DNA from: Wyeomyia smithii
Lineage: Eukaryota; Arthropoda; Insecta; Diptera; Culicidae
Reading direction: 5' to 3'
Assembly (NCBI RefSeq): GCF_029784165.1
Contig: NC_073696.1
Location: 27,986,858-28,050,857 of the forward strand
Length of the DNA: 64,000 bases
Part shown: in pieces, positions 44,381 to 57,054 of the stretch
Layout of the letters: every line of letters begins with the position of its first letter
Numbering within the stretch: the stretch's first letter is position 1
Position numbers and translations under genes: made by a program
Notes under the pieces: generated by a model
What the model was told of the DNA's origin: nothing
Database searches by the model: none
Seen by the model: the letters and a program-made list of their open reading frames with translations, nothing else

Positions 44381-44439
44381 TTTTTTTTTCACTTTTGAAC
44401 TGCTGGAATAATAAATATCGTGTTGACTGAAAATACAAA

Positions 44440-44850
44440 CTTCTCTATTTATTTTATTTAAGAGACTGCATGCCGCAATAAAAGAGAAAAGCCTTGGTGC
44501 TACATTCCGATTCGGAACTCGACCTTCTGTTCATTATACACAGACTACGCAGCCAACTGTTAAGTGTACAGGACAATTGCGGGGCTGGCGCTACAATCCT
44601 ATTGACACTAACAGTCTCTCCCTAGTCCAGACTCGATCCTACGACGACTGGCTTGTTAGGCCGCCCTCGTACCTCGAGACCAGCTGGGAGGGTACCAACC
44701 CGACCAGCTGGGAGGGGACCATGCCGAAATACCAACATCTAAAATCTAAACTTTCAATTGAGTATTTACTCTGGAATATGTGTAAATTTTTTGTGCATTT
44801 TGTCACGAAATCAAACATTGACTTTAATTGAAAAAAAAAAAAAAAAAAAA
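44440..44850 (+). repeat. Unassigned repeat-like segment ending in poly(A)
   Basis: A less AT-rich block with the tandem words GACCAGCTGGGAGGGTACC and GACCAGCTGGGAGGGGACC (44681-44719), ending in ~22 A's (44829-44850). This suggests a retroposed 3' end. I do not recognise the parent element. The 84-codon ORF in it has no motif. Confidence 0.4.
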
Positions 44851-47500
44851 TGGTGGTATCCGTGATACGACCGCGTAGTTGACGTAGGACTACAATAGTT
44901 TTATATTTCCCTTTGAGGCTCTGTTTGATTCGAGCTCGTTTTACTTCTAGCACGGTTCGATTTCTGCACACATGTGCCAAAACAAGCGATTATGTCAAAA
45001 CACATTTCTTAGTCTTCTTGATAATTTCAACAAATTTAAGCTCAACATCCTCCAAAAGAAAGGTATTTTGGTTCTTTATATTGCCAAAGCGAATGACCGG
45101 AATTGGTAAAACGGTTCCTGGAACATGACCGGAACATGTGCCGGTTATATGTATAACAGTGCTGATAAAAGTCATTTTCCCCAGCGAAATTCTTCGAAAA
45201 TCACAGCCAATCATTTTCAATTTTCACTTCCAATGATCGCAGCACTCTTTCAGATTCACTAGATTTTCGTCCTAGTAACGTGCTGTTATACTCAGATGAA
45301 ATAGATCGCGCGCATCGTTCACGGTTACGGAATAAAGTTTGACGACAAATCCAACCAAATGATCTTCACTTCAAAGCGAAAAAGAAAAACAAACAGTCCA
45401 GTCAACCAAAATAAACCTCACCGAAACACTTTTTCACTGACATTGACGGATGCCTTGACAATCTTCGTTAACTGATAAACTGATTTTGTTGTCTTGCTTT
45501 CATCGCATAAAATATAATGAGGTGTTTTGACAGTTCACTTCCATGCAAAAAGCGGGAAGGGAGAACTCTGAAAGGATTGTAAAACAATAACGTTTATGGA
45601 TGCTTTTTTTCACTTTCACTCAAGAGTGTCAACAAATATCAACCCTGATGTATAATGATCATGATCTAAGCAGTACTAAGCCTCTAATTATTCGGGTAGT
45701 AATATCAAGTATCTAGGTTATCAGCCTAAATTCATCAAGCGACACCTCAAACGACTTGAACTAAAACTAGTTCATTGGAGGAAATATCCATGAAAAAACG
45801 TTATGAAAAGAGAACCGTTCATTTTTGGCAAATTTTGCCATGTCGTGTTTGGCAAAATCAAACGGCGTCTGTTTTGATTATTCATTTGCAGCACTCTATT
45901 TTGAAAGTAAAAATGTTCTCCTTAACATTGGTGAATATCTTTCATTCTAATACAGTCAATTTTCTTCAATACGCGAAAAGGCAAGCTTCTATACAGACCT
46001 AAATTAAGTACGATTTAGTAGAAATGAAACAATATTTATTTGTTGTTATGGCTCACTCTACAATCACCAAGCGGCAAAGATGTCACATAATAAAATTTTC
46101 CTGCAATTACAAGTTCGTGGAAAAAATAACGATAAAAAATTACAGTTTTTGAACCAAAATGTTATTCACAGAAAACATAAAATGGACATGAGAAAAACAG
46201 AGTGTAGAGTTTGAAAATAAACAACGCGATTATCTGTACAATGAACCTAATTTATATACTCTGCTATCTGCCTCTACCGACACGTACAGAATTTTGCTGT
46301 CCCCGGCGGCGCAGCGTATTTTGCGGTATACGAATAATCATATTGAATTCTGATATTTGCTACTACATATACGAAACAACTACATATACGAAACAACGGC
46401 AGTTCGATTGTATTCCAGATCGCCAAACGATACCTACGCGTTAACCCAACACGCCCCATTGAGCGTCGACAACGGCAATGTAGTCTTAACTTGGCTTGGT
46501 TGCACACAAATGGATATCGAGTTCTACTGTACTGATAGACGACGAGTGACCAACCAGCGCTCTATTCATACATTGCTAGGTGCAGTACTGTTGCCTGTGC
46601 CAGCATGTTTTCCATCAAGACATCAGTTTTAATAACATTCTGACAGCAGAACGTGAAACTGTCTGATAGTGGAGGTGGTTACGAACTTTCCGAAAAAGCT
46701 TCACCTTCAAGACATCAATATAGTCTAGGCTCATAGAAGCAAACTTTAGTTGACCTATTGGGACGGGGGGATTCTGTCAAATTTTTTTTGCCACTGCTAT
46801 ACGGGATATCACAGCAACCAGTTGGTGTCTATTCATGAAGTCTGTGCCAGAGGTGCTCGCATGTGATTGGTACATTGTTCGTGAAAATTCGACCTTGAAA
46901 CTTTTATTCAATTTTCACAATGAAATGATAATGATAACTGAGGAATCACAAAATTGTCCATCATTTTATCAATCCAACGACATATTGATTATTGTAATCC
47001 ATCATGTGGTTACACCAGCATTACCGTTTGAAATCTTTCATTCCAACGTTACACCTTGGTTTTAGTTTCCGCAGAATGTATCTCGATGTAGTGTGGTTAT
47101 ACGTAGTCCTACGTCAAAAGTACGTCGTTTTGAATTTAGTTTAAATCTGTCCATCGCGCATCATTTATTTGTTAGAATTACTGATACGTGAAGAGCGAAA
47201 AGCATGAAATAATTTTTTTTTGTATCGAGATTAAAATCATTATGGCTTAAGAATGTTCACTTTTGCTTCTGAATTTACATCAAAATTCATAGTTCTGCAT
47301 TTTGACCATGTTTTTGTTATGGTACCATCAACGTTATTTCATTTTCTCAAATCGATTACAAAACAATGAAATGCGAAGGTTTTGTTGTCTATATGACTCT
47401 CGACATTTCAAACTAAGTTTTCAAAGTCACAATTGTTGGACATATTTGTTCAGATGTTCAATAGCAGACAATAAGTTCCAATTAATTTGAGATAAAACTT
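44851..47500. other. Intergenic DNA, no gene recognised
   Basis: AT-rich with one more GC-rich block at 46260-46640 that shows overlapping short ORFs on both strands but no motif. A 22-bp direct repeat (AACTACATATACGAAACAAC) lies near 46358-46398. Confidence 0.4.
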
Positions 47501-47554
47501 TTTATTTACAGAATTTCTCATTGTATACAACCGTGGTTTGAAATCAGACACGCC

Positions 47555-47982
47555 CTAGTGTTCCCAGCCATAGGCTCCTGATCCGTACGATCCCCATGGT
47601 GCTCCCCAGTAGTTTGTCTTGGCCGGAACGACAGCCTTCACAACACCGTGATGTCCCCAACCATTTCCATAGCTTCCCCAGGGAAGACCCCACGAACGGG
47701 CACCATTGTCATATCCATCCCAGCCTTTGTACAGCGGAGCACCCTGCCAAGAAGATGACCACGATTTGGCGTATGGGTAAGCTAGCGCGCCATGGTCATT
47801 CCATCCGTTCCAACCGTTCCATCCATTCCAAGAGTTCCATCCGCCGTAGTGAGACGGCCAAACTGTGGATACGGCAGATCCTTCGGCGACTATAGCCACA
47901 GTGGCTAGCAGTAGAGCTATGAAGGCCTACACGAAATAAAACATAAATGAATGTCACTTGCACCAGCAAAATTTACCTTCAT
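47555..47982 (-). CDS. W-rich low-complexity cuticular protein, type E (CPLCW-like)
   Basis: Exons 47977-47982 (ATGAAG) and 47555-47926 with a 50-bp intron; 125 aa. Signal peptide MKAFIALLLATVAIVAEG, STVWPSHYGG, GWNSW plus three NGW units, AYPYAKSWSSSWQ, WGLPWGSYGNGWG, WGAPWGSYGSGAYGWEH. The last two residues differ from the GWGY ends of the other E proteins. AATAAA (complement of 47501-47506) follows the stop by ~50 bp. It is divergent from the D gene at 48.3 kb; the pair is an inverted counterpart of 8.1/8.9 kb. Confidence 0.87.
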
Positions 47983-48320
47983 TGTTGGCTAGTTTGTGAT
48001 TCAGCAGATACACAAAATTCAACTGTGATGTGTTCTGACCTGACCGTCCAGTTTTATACTCATAAAATTTTCCAGCTCGACGATCATTTAGAAGTTTTGG
48101 AAACAAATCGCTCATTCCGTTCTCTTTTTTTCGTTGTCATGAACACCTTAATTCCTAACATATTTTTTAAGGAAAGGCGTCCTACGACCTTGATTTATTT
48201 TAATTCTATTAACTCATTTCGAAAGGAAAATAAATAAAATTCGCTACTTGCTCATCCAATCGCACAGTTCACATCGAGCTCTTCTCAGCAAACAACAAAT
48301 TCACCCGCCACTGCAACGCC
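47983..48320. promoter_or_regulatory. Shared divergent promoter region, D/E pair 3
   Basis: 338 bp between start codons. The minus TATAAAA is the complement of 48052-48058, with ACATCACAGTTGAATTTTGTG downstream as at 8.85 kb. The plus side has TAAATAAAAT at 48231-48240 and CGCACAGTTCACATCGAGCTC ~30 bp later. The middle (GGAAATAAAT-rich, CATTCCGTTCTCTTT) is recognisably the reverse of 8.65-8.83 kb. Confidence 0.72.
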
Positions 48321-48749
48321 ATGAAGGTAACTCTAAATAGTTTCGATTAACGCTTGATGCTTCAATGAAAAACATCTTTTATTCAGGTTTTCATCGCATT
48401 GTTCGTCGTCGCTTGGACAGCGGCAACGCAAGCGTCCTATCTGCCAGCTGCCGAACTTGGATGGAACTCCTGGAACGACTGGAACGCCTGGGATGACCAC
48501 CACGGTGTTACTGGGTACCCGTACGCAAAATCTTGGTCTTCATCCTTGTATCACGATGACGGCTGGGATGGCCATCATGAACACGGTAGCTCTTGGGGAC
48601 TGCCGTGGGGAAGTTATGGTGCAGGTTGGGGACATTCCGGACTGGTTAAGAGCGTCGTTCCAGTGGGAAAGAATATTGCCGCCACTCCGGGATCGCTACA
48701 CGTTGCTCCGGTTCCGCTTGGGCCGGCGCAGGAGGTGATTTCGCACTAG
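48321..48749 (+). CDS. W-rich low-complexity cuticular protein, type D (CPLCW-like)
   Basis: Exons 48321-48326 (ATGAAG) and 48387-48749 with a 60-bp intron; 122 aa. Signal peptide MKVFIALFVVAWTAATQA, GWNSWNDWNAWDDHH, YPYAKSWSSSLY, a His-rich DGWDGHHEHGSS, WGLPWGSYGAGWG, HSGLVKSVVPVGKN, SLHVAPVPLGPAQEVISH. Compared with the 8.1-kb gene it has a longer His/Glu loop before WGLPW. The final block resembles the Ala-rich proteins at 57-59 kb. Divergent partner of the 47.6-kb gene. Confidence 0.86.
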
Positions 48750-48839
48750 GGTAAAGAAGAGAGTCGATGTGATAGTGCGTTTAATCTAACTTTAGAACCA
48801 AATTAAACATTGCGAAAAATTTCAAATTTTATATCACAA

Positions 48840-49030
48840 TATGTTGGACATTTGACTTATATTTCGGACGTATACTAATATATTTGACACTTAAGATATC
48901 TGACATTTTGACATTGACCTTTATGCCATATTCGAAATTTTGATATTATTGACATTTTTTACGTTTTGGACATTGTTGACTTTTGTGACATTTTGAATTT
49001 GTTTGTGATATAGAACATTTTGTGAAAGTT
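48840..49030. repeat. Degenerate short tandem repeat (GACATTTT-type)
   Basis: Words such as TTGGACATTTGAC, TCTGACATTTTGACATTGAC, ATTGACATTTTTTAC and GTGACATTTTGAAT succeed each other with a period of roughly 11-16 bp. No coding function. Confidence 0.6.
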
Positions 49031-49796
49031 TTTATTTACAATATCAAATTGATAAATAATAACTCCAAATATTTCGTGAATTATATTCCCTTTTACACTG
49101 TTTCCAAGGCTGCAAAAACGCGATCGAAATTATTTTGACCTAAGAACAATTGATTTTAGAGCTGTAGTATCTTCAGAAAAGTTATGTAACTGATTCAGCT
49201 TTTTAAGCAGATACAGTTTTGTTGCTAAATCACCTAAACGTGAGACACGATTTTTTTCCCACATTATTAAACTCGTTGAGACGTTTTCTATAGAATGCCC
49301 GTTTAAATAATTTTTTTAATATAATTTTAACTAGATATTTTCTACAATTTTTCAATGTTTCTAAACGCTGTTCGCTGTAATGAAACGCACAATTTCACCG
49401 AAAAAAGTTTATTTCTATCTTTTATATTTCTTTAGTGATTGAAGACTCACATTAAAAGACTGCAACCATTTACTAACAGATATTTACCAAATCTGCAAAC
49501 ATCTGCAGGAAAAACTATTTCTATATAAATATGAGTCTAACATCATTCAATCCAGACATAGGCATTTGTATCTCACTGTCTCTGGAATTCGAGAACATGC
49601 GCTCAAATATCGACTACTCGGCTCTGTTATGGTCGCTCAATTCTATTTATACAAGTTAGAACGCTGAAAGAAGAATGTCTTCCCGATTACTAGAATAAAA
49701 TTAAGTATTTTAAACAAGAGTCGACATGGATGAATTCTGCCTCGTTAAAAAATTTACACCCTGAAAAAAATTTTGTTACTTCAAAACATCCAAATA
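49031..49796. other. AT-rich intergenic DNA, no gene recognised
   Basis: No ORF with motifs. Homopolymer-rich sequence leading into the second 1.28-kb repeat. Confidence 0.4.
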
Positions 49797-51068
49797 AACA
49801 GGAAATTTTGATATGCAAACAGGAAGGTTGTGTGCAAAGCCACGACCGCAAGGTTGAAGTAGACAAGAACAAGAAAGATAATCCGGCTGCTTGCGTGTCA
49901 GTCATTTTTTCTAGTAAATAAACGTTGAATAATCAGATCTATCGAATTTTGCACTTCAACAAGGATTGACAATTTTCAATAATATAGTAAGTTGCTTGTC
50001 ATGGTTGGAGCTTGACAATTTTTGAGTTTCAAGATGAACTTTTATCGGATGTCGTGCTCATGACTGAAGGAAAAGATAATTCGGTACGTTCTGAGACATG
50101 GAAATAAAGTAAAATTCATAACCTCTGCAAATTTAGAAATGTAAATTAACTAAAGGGAAAACATTTACGCTTTAATCATCGGGTTTTTGTTTTATACTGA
50201 AAAGGACCATTTGTTGTTCAATATAGTATCGGATAAGATGCCGATTACATCTTTGCGTTATCACTGACAGTGCGAACAAAGTATTCGTTGTGATAAAGCA
50301 AACAGTGAAATGCTGATATGACAATCAAAACTAGACGGCTCACGTGTTGTCAAAATGAATCAACTATTCATTAAATGCATTTACTAGTGTCCACTATCGC
50401 ACAGAGACCGAATTTCACTAAAGTCGATTTCACTATCGATGCTGAGATCCGCCGTAACTAGTGCGCTATCCATAGCCATGCAACAGTTGTGGCCGCTATA
50501 CGCTGCCATTGGTATCCACTGTCCCTGCATCAGCTGGCCCAGCTGCTATCGTTGCTGGAATCCGCTGCAACTAGTGGGCTATCCATTGCTACGCCACAGC
50601 TGTGGCCGCTTTCCGTCATCGCTGGTATCCACTGCACTGCTAGTGCTGCTGCTAAGGGAGGACGACTGCTGTTGTCGCTGTCTACAACTATTCTGAGCGG
50701 CTTCGGCTGAAACAGGCTCTTTGATAGGCCAAATAGCATGTTTAAAATTGCAAGGTATATGATTCTGTCGACCGTGCTTGGGAAGCAATCATATAACGAC
50801 CAATCAGAGGTCGAATTTTTCGTTTTGACAAGGCTTGACGTTTTTCAATAGTACAATAGTGTGAATAACAAAATTAGAATTATCTTCTTTCGGGAAGAAT
50901 CTTAGAAGATTTTTCAATCTATTGCTACAAGAACGAAGGAAATCCATCGTATACTAACCGCTTTATTAGCATTTGAAATTGGACAAATTTTTCACTTTTT
51001 TCGGTTTTAGATTTTCATTTCACATCCCTATGTAGCCGAACTTCCTGAGAGAAGTATTCTACTTCAAA
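49797..51068 (+). repeat. 1.28-kb dispersed repeat, copy 2
   Basis: Near-identical counterpart of 14077-15357 in the same orientation, with small indels (for example ATACTTTTA near 14147 in copy 1 versus CAAGAACAA in copy 2). The GC-richer CTGCTATCG block lies at about 50435-50700. High similarity over the full length means recent spread or conversion. It lies just outside the 47.6/48.3-kb pair. Confidence 0.85.
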
Positions 51069-51149
51069 AAAGTTTTGAGTTTCCTTAGTATTTTTAACGT
51101 AGAATTACGACTTTCTAACAACATAGAGCAGCGTATTAAAAGAGGGAAA

Positions 51150-51340
51150 ACATTAAGAGCGTCACGAAAACTGCCCACTTTTAAATGTTTAAAACTCAGT
51201 CAGTTTCCAACGGATTTCCTTCCTTCTCACAATTATCGATTGGAAAATTAGCAGTGCTCCACAAACATGAGGAAATTTGTGATATTGACCTGCGAAATTT
51301 CGAAACTACAAAATGAAAATCACACAACTGATATTAAGTG
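51150..51340 (-). repeat. Reverse-oriented copy of the dispersed repeat
   Basis: TTTCCAACGGATTTCCTTCCTTCTCACAATTATCGATTGGAAAATTAG is the diverged complement of the 50.9-kb segment TTTTTCAATCTATTGCTACAAGAACGAAGGAAATCC. It may form the opposite end of the same transposon family. Confidence 0.55.
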
Positions 51341-52730
51341 TCATCCGTGTCAATTTTCATTGAACATCATGTCAGTGAAAAAAATTATACTGTCGAGAAA
51401 CATGTTGAATATATTTAATCTGAGCCAACCCAACGCATAAAATCGATGAAGTTAATAAGTATCTACATTCTCACACACATAAACATCGCTAAAACAATAC
51501 AGCGCGTGAGAGATCGCAGTTGTCAGTATTACCACTGTCAACTGATTGCAGCTGAAATTAATTTCAATTTCCGCTTGTCCTGAAATTGATATTCTGATGC
51601 TCACAGTTAAAATTCGCAGCTCTGCAATTGACAACTGTAGATAAACGCATATTTCGACCAATCAGAGCTGAAAACAAGGCCAAATATCAAGTGAAACTCT
51701 TAGTGTCAGTCTAAATCAAATTAAACTGTGTGAAAAAATAAGCTAGAGTTATCTCGCCAGCGGAAAATGACCTTCTTCCAAACTTTCATGAAATACCAAC
51801 GGCACTTTTAGAGTCCCGAAATCATACAATGGAAGAAGTTGATAAGAAAAAGTCACGCTTTTCTTCCATTTCCTAGTCTTTCAGTAGTCACGTATGAAAG
51901 CTAGCAGGCAGTAGTTTTGTCTTGATTGTCTATCCGGCCACTGTGGCAAGAGAATAGTTTACTGGGTTTTAGATCAGAATTTTCAAATATTTGGTAGCCC
52001 TTCATAGCGGACGGACTGGTTATTGTAGATCATCTTCCACAGAGCTAGATTTTAGATCTCGTGATCTCGTCTCGTTGGGAAGCACAGTCTTACAGGCATG
52101 TTCTTTGTGAATATTAAGAACGACCATACATTTTTAACTGAATTTTAAACATCTCGGTACTACAGTAATCGTGATTTTACTATCAATTAACGGGTATGAC
52201 AATTTCAAACTTTCTATTCTCATTAAACCTATTCGGGTCTATTGAGTATTAAAACGTTTGAAGACACGTAAAAGGTGAACCATGAAGTACAATTTTCCTT
52301 ATTAATGTTAGAGTTGAAAAACATATTACAATTTACAAATATCAAATTTAAATTTCACTGTCAGTAAAACAACAATTTTGATTTCTTCATTCTGATTTTC
52401 CAGGTTTTGTTGTAACCAGGGCCAACGGTTGATGTGGGTAGTATGGGTAGTAGTACCCACTCAGAAAATATTCTTGTGGGTTCTACCCACACAGAATTAT
52501 CGGACAAAACTAAAAAAATGCAATGTTTTCTATGTTCGAAAGTTAAATTGCCACGCATATGTACGATTTTTTTAAGGATATCGTTGCGTAAGAGGTTATA
52601 TTATATTCGTTTCTTCGAAAAAGTGTAACTTTTTCTACTGTAAGTGAAACCTTTCAAAAAGCTGGTTTCCTTTTTTTTCCAAAAATTGTCGATTATTCAT
52701 GGGTTTATTTTAAGACGCACTGACGAAACT
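51341..52730. other. Intergenic DNA, no gene recognised
   Basis: Includes a short direct repeat of GTGGGTA/GTACCCAC words near 52434-52490 forming a small stem. No motif-bearing ORF. Confidence 0.4.
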
Positions 52731-52734
52731 ACCC

Positions 52735-53230
52735 ATGCAGCATCAATCCGATCAGAGTTACCAGCCAAACTGTGAAAATTACCTGTCGAACATGGGCATG
52801 AATGTCAGGAAGCGGCAGTCCCGTCCACTGGTCTTGAAGATGCAAGCAATGGCGCAGCGGCAGCGGCCGAATAAAATGGATAAGTCATCTTGTGCGGTAA
52901 TCGCGACGTGGCGGTGGTGATGGACGTCGAGCCTTATCTCACCCTGGATCGCAACGACTGGCAGGGCACTTCCTATTCTACTTCCCCCACGAAGGAAGTG
53001 AGCCCGAGGTGAAGTTCATTTCACACACCAGGTTTCCCTAAGAGGGTGCTGCTGTGGCTGGCGGTTAGTGAGAAAGGGATGTTGAAGCCGCTCTTCTTTC
53101 GCTCCGGTCTGGCCGTGATCGGGGAAACGTGTGTTGCGCTTCTTTACATATTCTCCGCTCCACTGTCGGCTGTCTGTGCATGAAGCAAAACCGGGAAGAA
53201 AGCCTTTTCGTTTTCGAGCACAGTTTTTCA
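52735..53230 (+). pseudogene. Tc1/mariner-type transposase relic
   Basis: With a few frame changes the plus strand reads VVMDVEPYLTLDRNDWQGT (first catalytic Asp region), then SxEVKFISHT-like, then FPKRVLLWLAVSEKGMLKP and LFFRSGLAVIGE. This layout is typical of the catalytic domain of mariner-group transposases, which cut and paste TA-flanked elements. An upstream piece (MNVRKRQSRP..., 52797-52880) may be part of the DNA-binding half. Stops and frameshifts (for example TGA near 53009) make it dead. No TIRs were identified. Confidence 0.7.
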
Positions 53231-53981
53231 AGTACTCTTCCTAGTCGAGCAATTTTAGGCGAGTACTCGCAAGCTGGAACTCGCGTACTTTTTCACAGAC
53301 GCTGAAGAGCAATACAAAAGAATTTTTGCGTGTTGGTGCGCACTCGCTGCTATTTAGGGGAATGCATGAAGGATGAAGAGTATTTTGAAAGCATGTGTGC
53401 AAAAGACTTGAGAAGCGTAGCATATGTCTCGTTCTCAAGCAGAAAGGAGGAGAAAGGTTTTGCTTCTCGCTCGCTTTGCAACGCTGATTGGTGGTTACAT
53501 TTAGGAAACACTTATTGCACTTTATGGATTTGTGATAAAGTGTTTAAGGATCAGAATTGGGATATCCAGTGCTCCAATTAGAGAAGACCGGGGGTGTCGG
53601 ATTCAAACCCTGCTTTATACATAGTCAAGTTACATCGTAGGTTAGGCTGAGAGCGTGAGTGCAAAAGGATCTGGCTAGATTGCAAACAGCTGTGTGCTGC
53701 ATAAGGGAACATTTGGCCTTATTTCTTCATACTGTTTACGCAAGTTTGATGTCTAGGCTCATATTACGTTATCGCAACGGCCGCACATAAAAAATTCAAA
53801 AAATTCACGAACTCTGCCAAGAAAATTTAAAACAAAAAATAACGAACAAAACGAAAAGTTCGAATGATGAACCTTCTGTTGTCTCACTTTAGAAGACGTC
53901 ATGTGTTATACTTTGACCAAAAGCTTACATTGTTCATTATAAAATTTTCCCTTGATTTTCTAAATTTTTCAATTGATCCAA
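53231..53981. other. Intergenic DNA, no gene recognised
   Basis: A moderately GC-rich stretch with short ORFs on both strands, none with a recognisable motif. Confidence 0.35.
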
Positions 53982-54129
53982 TTAACCCTTCAGTGCCCAG
54001 TGCTGCCTTCAGACGGTTTCCAGTTGAACCTCTAAAATGCTCCAATAAGAACTTAAAAAATGTTTAGTAAGCTCCATAGTGATTTTTTCGAAGTCCATCC
54101 AAAAAATACTTTGGGTACTGAAGGGTTAA
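53982..54129. mobile_element. TTAA-flanked palindromic MITE, copy 2 (148 bp)
   Basis: TTAACCCTTCAGTGCCC and GGGTACTGAAGGGTTAA form better-matched inverted ends than in copy 1 at 35493-35639, with TTAA at both boundaries and a shared interior. Confidence 0.82.
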
Positions 54130-55640
54130 ACCGATAATGCACATAAGACGGTCCCTATATAAAAGAGTGGCCAAAATTACCAGAATGCGAATTTCATATT
54201 CAGGATGTTTCTAGCACATGATTTTGTAGTATTTTATCTATATTTTCATAATTTTTGAATGAAATCTTGATACAAAAAACGGTTCATGTTGAAAAATGCC
54301 TTCAAAGTTACCTATTTCAGAAACGGAGAAAAATAGTTTTTCTGAATATTTTGGAATATACAAAAACCTACTGAAGCTATCATGATATGTTCACATATGA
54401 TTGAAAGCTTATTAAATTAGTTTCCTAAAACAAAATGGGTAATAGATTTCAAACCTACAGAGTGAGCTGCAGGCCACATTGAAAATATGCGTAATTTTCC
54501 TAATTTTGACCATCAAAAACATTAAATGTAAGCACGTGTAAGCACAGCACCTGATAGTGTTTCTGAGAGCCCTACTTGTGCCCTTCAAGAATATGTGTTA
54601 AAAGTCTGCGGAAAATTTGCGTTTTTGTAGAAAAAAATGATTATAAATTTTCCATTTTTTTGCCATTTTCGAATTTTTGGGTGATTTATCAACAAAGTTT
54701 TTTGTATATTATAGCAATTTGGTTCAAAACCTAAAAAACGTGAAATTATTAGATTTATTGGTTTATTAGAATATACGTTGTTTAAAAATATGTTAAAAGT
54801 TTGAGTGAAATTTGCGTTTTTGTAGAAAAAGTAATTTAGAATTTTCAATTTTTTATGTAATTTTTTTTGAGTTTAATGAAGACTTATCAACGTATGTCAT
54901 AGCAATTAGGTTCAAAAATATACTGGAAAAACTTAAAATTAGTGTGATTATCCAGTTGTTCACACTTAATTAAAAAAAATATTTTTTTTTCATTTTGTTT
55001 GAAAAAAAAAAATGGTTAATATTAGCAATATATTGGTTTTCGCGTGTATCGATGTTTTTTTACCAACTCAAAGTTTTTTTTCTGAAATTTATTTTGTTGA
55101 CCCATTACAACATCGCTAAGACACTTAGCGATTATTCATGTGAAATCATACTTAACCGAATAAAAAAATGAATTATTATCCCAAAAATGATTCCCAGTGT
55201 TTTATGAAAACACGACCATGAAACACCACACGCAAACTTCTCTCACCACACACAAATATCACTGCCAGAGTTAAACAAATGGTTCGAGCTTGCATTTGGG
55301 CATTTACTCGCCAGTTACAGCCGAAGCTGTGTACCGGATATGTCGGCATACAGCATAAACAAATGGAGGTTCTCATGGTCGAACGTTCCAACACTGCAGT
55401 CAGGTGTTTCATACACAAAATTGCATTGAGTTAACCGTCAATCTCACAACTACTTACACGCATAAACCCGCAATCTCACACATATTGTTATACTTTTGAA
55501 TCATGCGGCTCATATGTCTTTTATGGCTGACTGATTCTAGTTCATTCCTTTGAGTCGGTCTGATTGCTTGTGTATGTGGAGGAAACGAAGTTTTATGTGT
55601 GCTTTACAGTTCTGAAGTTTTATTCAAGTGTTTTACGAAG
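54130..55640. other. AT-rich intergenic DNA, no gene recognised
   Basis: Contains two diverged copies of a block with TGTTAAAAGTxTGxGxxAAATTTGCGTTTTTGTAGAAAAA at about 54596 and 54790 (period ~195 bp). Otherwise AT-rich with stops. Confidence 0.45.
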
Positions 55641-55649
55641 AAGCGAGCA

Positions 55650-55847
55650 ATGTCTTACGAGGAAGTTCATAAGATCGATTTAGTGAGTTTGTTAATACAA
55701 CCTAGATCAGAAAATGTTATAAATGATTGCATTGAATTGATCAAGCACCGTTTTAAAACAGTTTTTTACAAACAAGACTATAGAAAACTGTATCAATATT
55801 TGCTGGCTCTACAATCGAGATTTGCTAAATCGTTTCGTCTGCAGTAG
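55650..55847 (+). CDS. Small hypothetical ORF, unknown
   Basis: A 65-aa frame beginning ATGTCTTACGAGGAAG and ending at a TAG in CTGCAGTAG. Unlike its surroundings it has balanced composition, with charged and hydrophobic residues alternating in a helical pattern (VHKIDLVSLLIQ, NDCIELIKHRF, YRKLYQYLLALQSRFAKSF). I do not recognise a family. It could be one exon of a longer gene, a transposase fragment, or chance. No TATA box or poly(A) signal stands out. Confidence 0.25.
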   Translation: MSYEEVHKIDLVSLLIQPRSENVINDCIELIKHRFKTVFYKQDYRKLYQYLLALQSRFAKSFRLQ

Positions 55848-57050
55848 TTTTGTTTGAATTGAATAGCTTTACAACTTTGCTGAAGAAACCATATCTCTTG
55901 AATGCTCCTATCAAAAGTTAGATTCGTGCGCCATCTCTGCGGACAAATCGCGAACTAACTCTCAAAGCCATAAGAAGCGTTTTACTATTATGTGCATCTT
56001 TGCTGAAAACAGTAATCGTTTGTATCTTATCCCACTATCGAGTTATTTACGTTTATTCGAAGATACAAGACCTCATTTGCCTCAGTTTACGTGGTTTATA
56101 AACAGCCCCTTGTCAGTACAAAACTTTTCCTATATGTCATAATCATCTGCAGTGGAAAACCAACAATTTGGCCCAAAAAATGAATTTTGGCCGGAAATTT
56201 CAATTTTCCGACCATTGTGTAATGGTTAGACATCTTTTGTATTTTGAACTAAATATAATGTTCGGCATAAACATGTATTTCTGTATGGCTTTTAACTTTG
56301 TTAAAAATATAAAATATGCAGAAAATCTTGGAAAAAAGTTATGATGAGAATTACGATTTGGATGAACTTTCCATAAAAATCTATTTACATATTTTTAAAT
56401 ATGAGAGATAGAAATTTGACAACTTCGAAGACATTGCACAATACATTGGTTTTCTATCTCACTGTCCCAAAAAATAAATTCTCCACATTGATCCTAGGTG
56501 GATCAATCACTGAATTGTCCATTTTGAAGGAAACACAAAATAAAAACATAGAAACTTTTCCAAAAAGAATAAAACACTAAAATCTAATGTAAGGACGTGA
56601 TAATTGAGAGTACGAAATCAACAAAATGAAGCACTGTGCTGTGAAGTGCCAAGTATATGGGTACGCTCTATCAGAAAACCCGCAGAAAGTACAAAGTTTG
56701 TTAAGTGATTATGTGTTGTCGTGATATTAGGGATAAAATTTCTTTCCACGCAAATTACCCACAATGAAACGACAGTTTTAGAGTTTTGTTTTTATAAAGA
56801 AACAATGGAAACGAATTTATTCTCTTCACTCACCGAAATGTACGCGCATCGAGAGTATCCTAACTAGTTGCGACAGTTTGCTTTTCGATCGATAGACGAT
56901 AGACTATAGACAGAGATGGAAGGAGAAAGAGAGAGATAGATAGAGATGAAGACTTCGGCTTTTTTTGGTGGGTTGGTTGGATGTCTCGGTTCCAGTGACT
57001 AGCTGAGGTCAGGTGTGTTGCTGTTGTCCCTGTGTCGTTCGTTGAGCTTT
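55848..57050. other. Intergenic DNA, no gene recognised
   Basis: AT-rich, with a GAGAGAGAGATAGATAGA purine run near 56925-56948. No coding signal. Confidence 0.4.
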
Positions 57051-57054
57051 AAGT

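Noticed and set aside
46260..46640. Possible LTR or gene in a GC-richer block
   Set aside because: No paired LTR, primer-binding site or motif-bearing ORF could be found.
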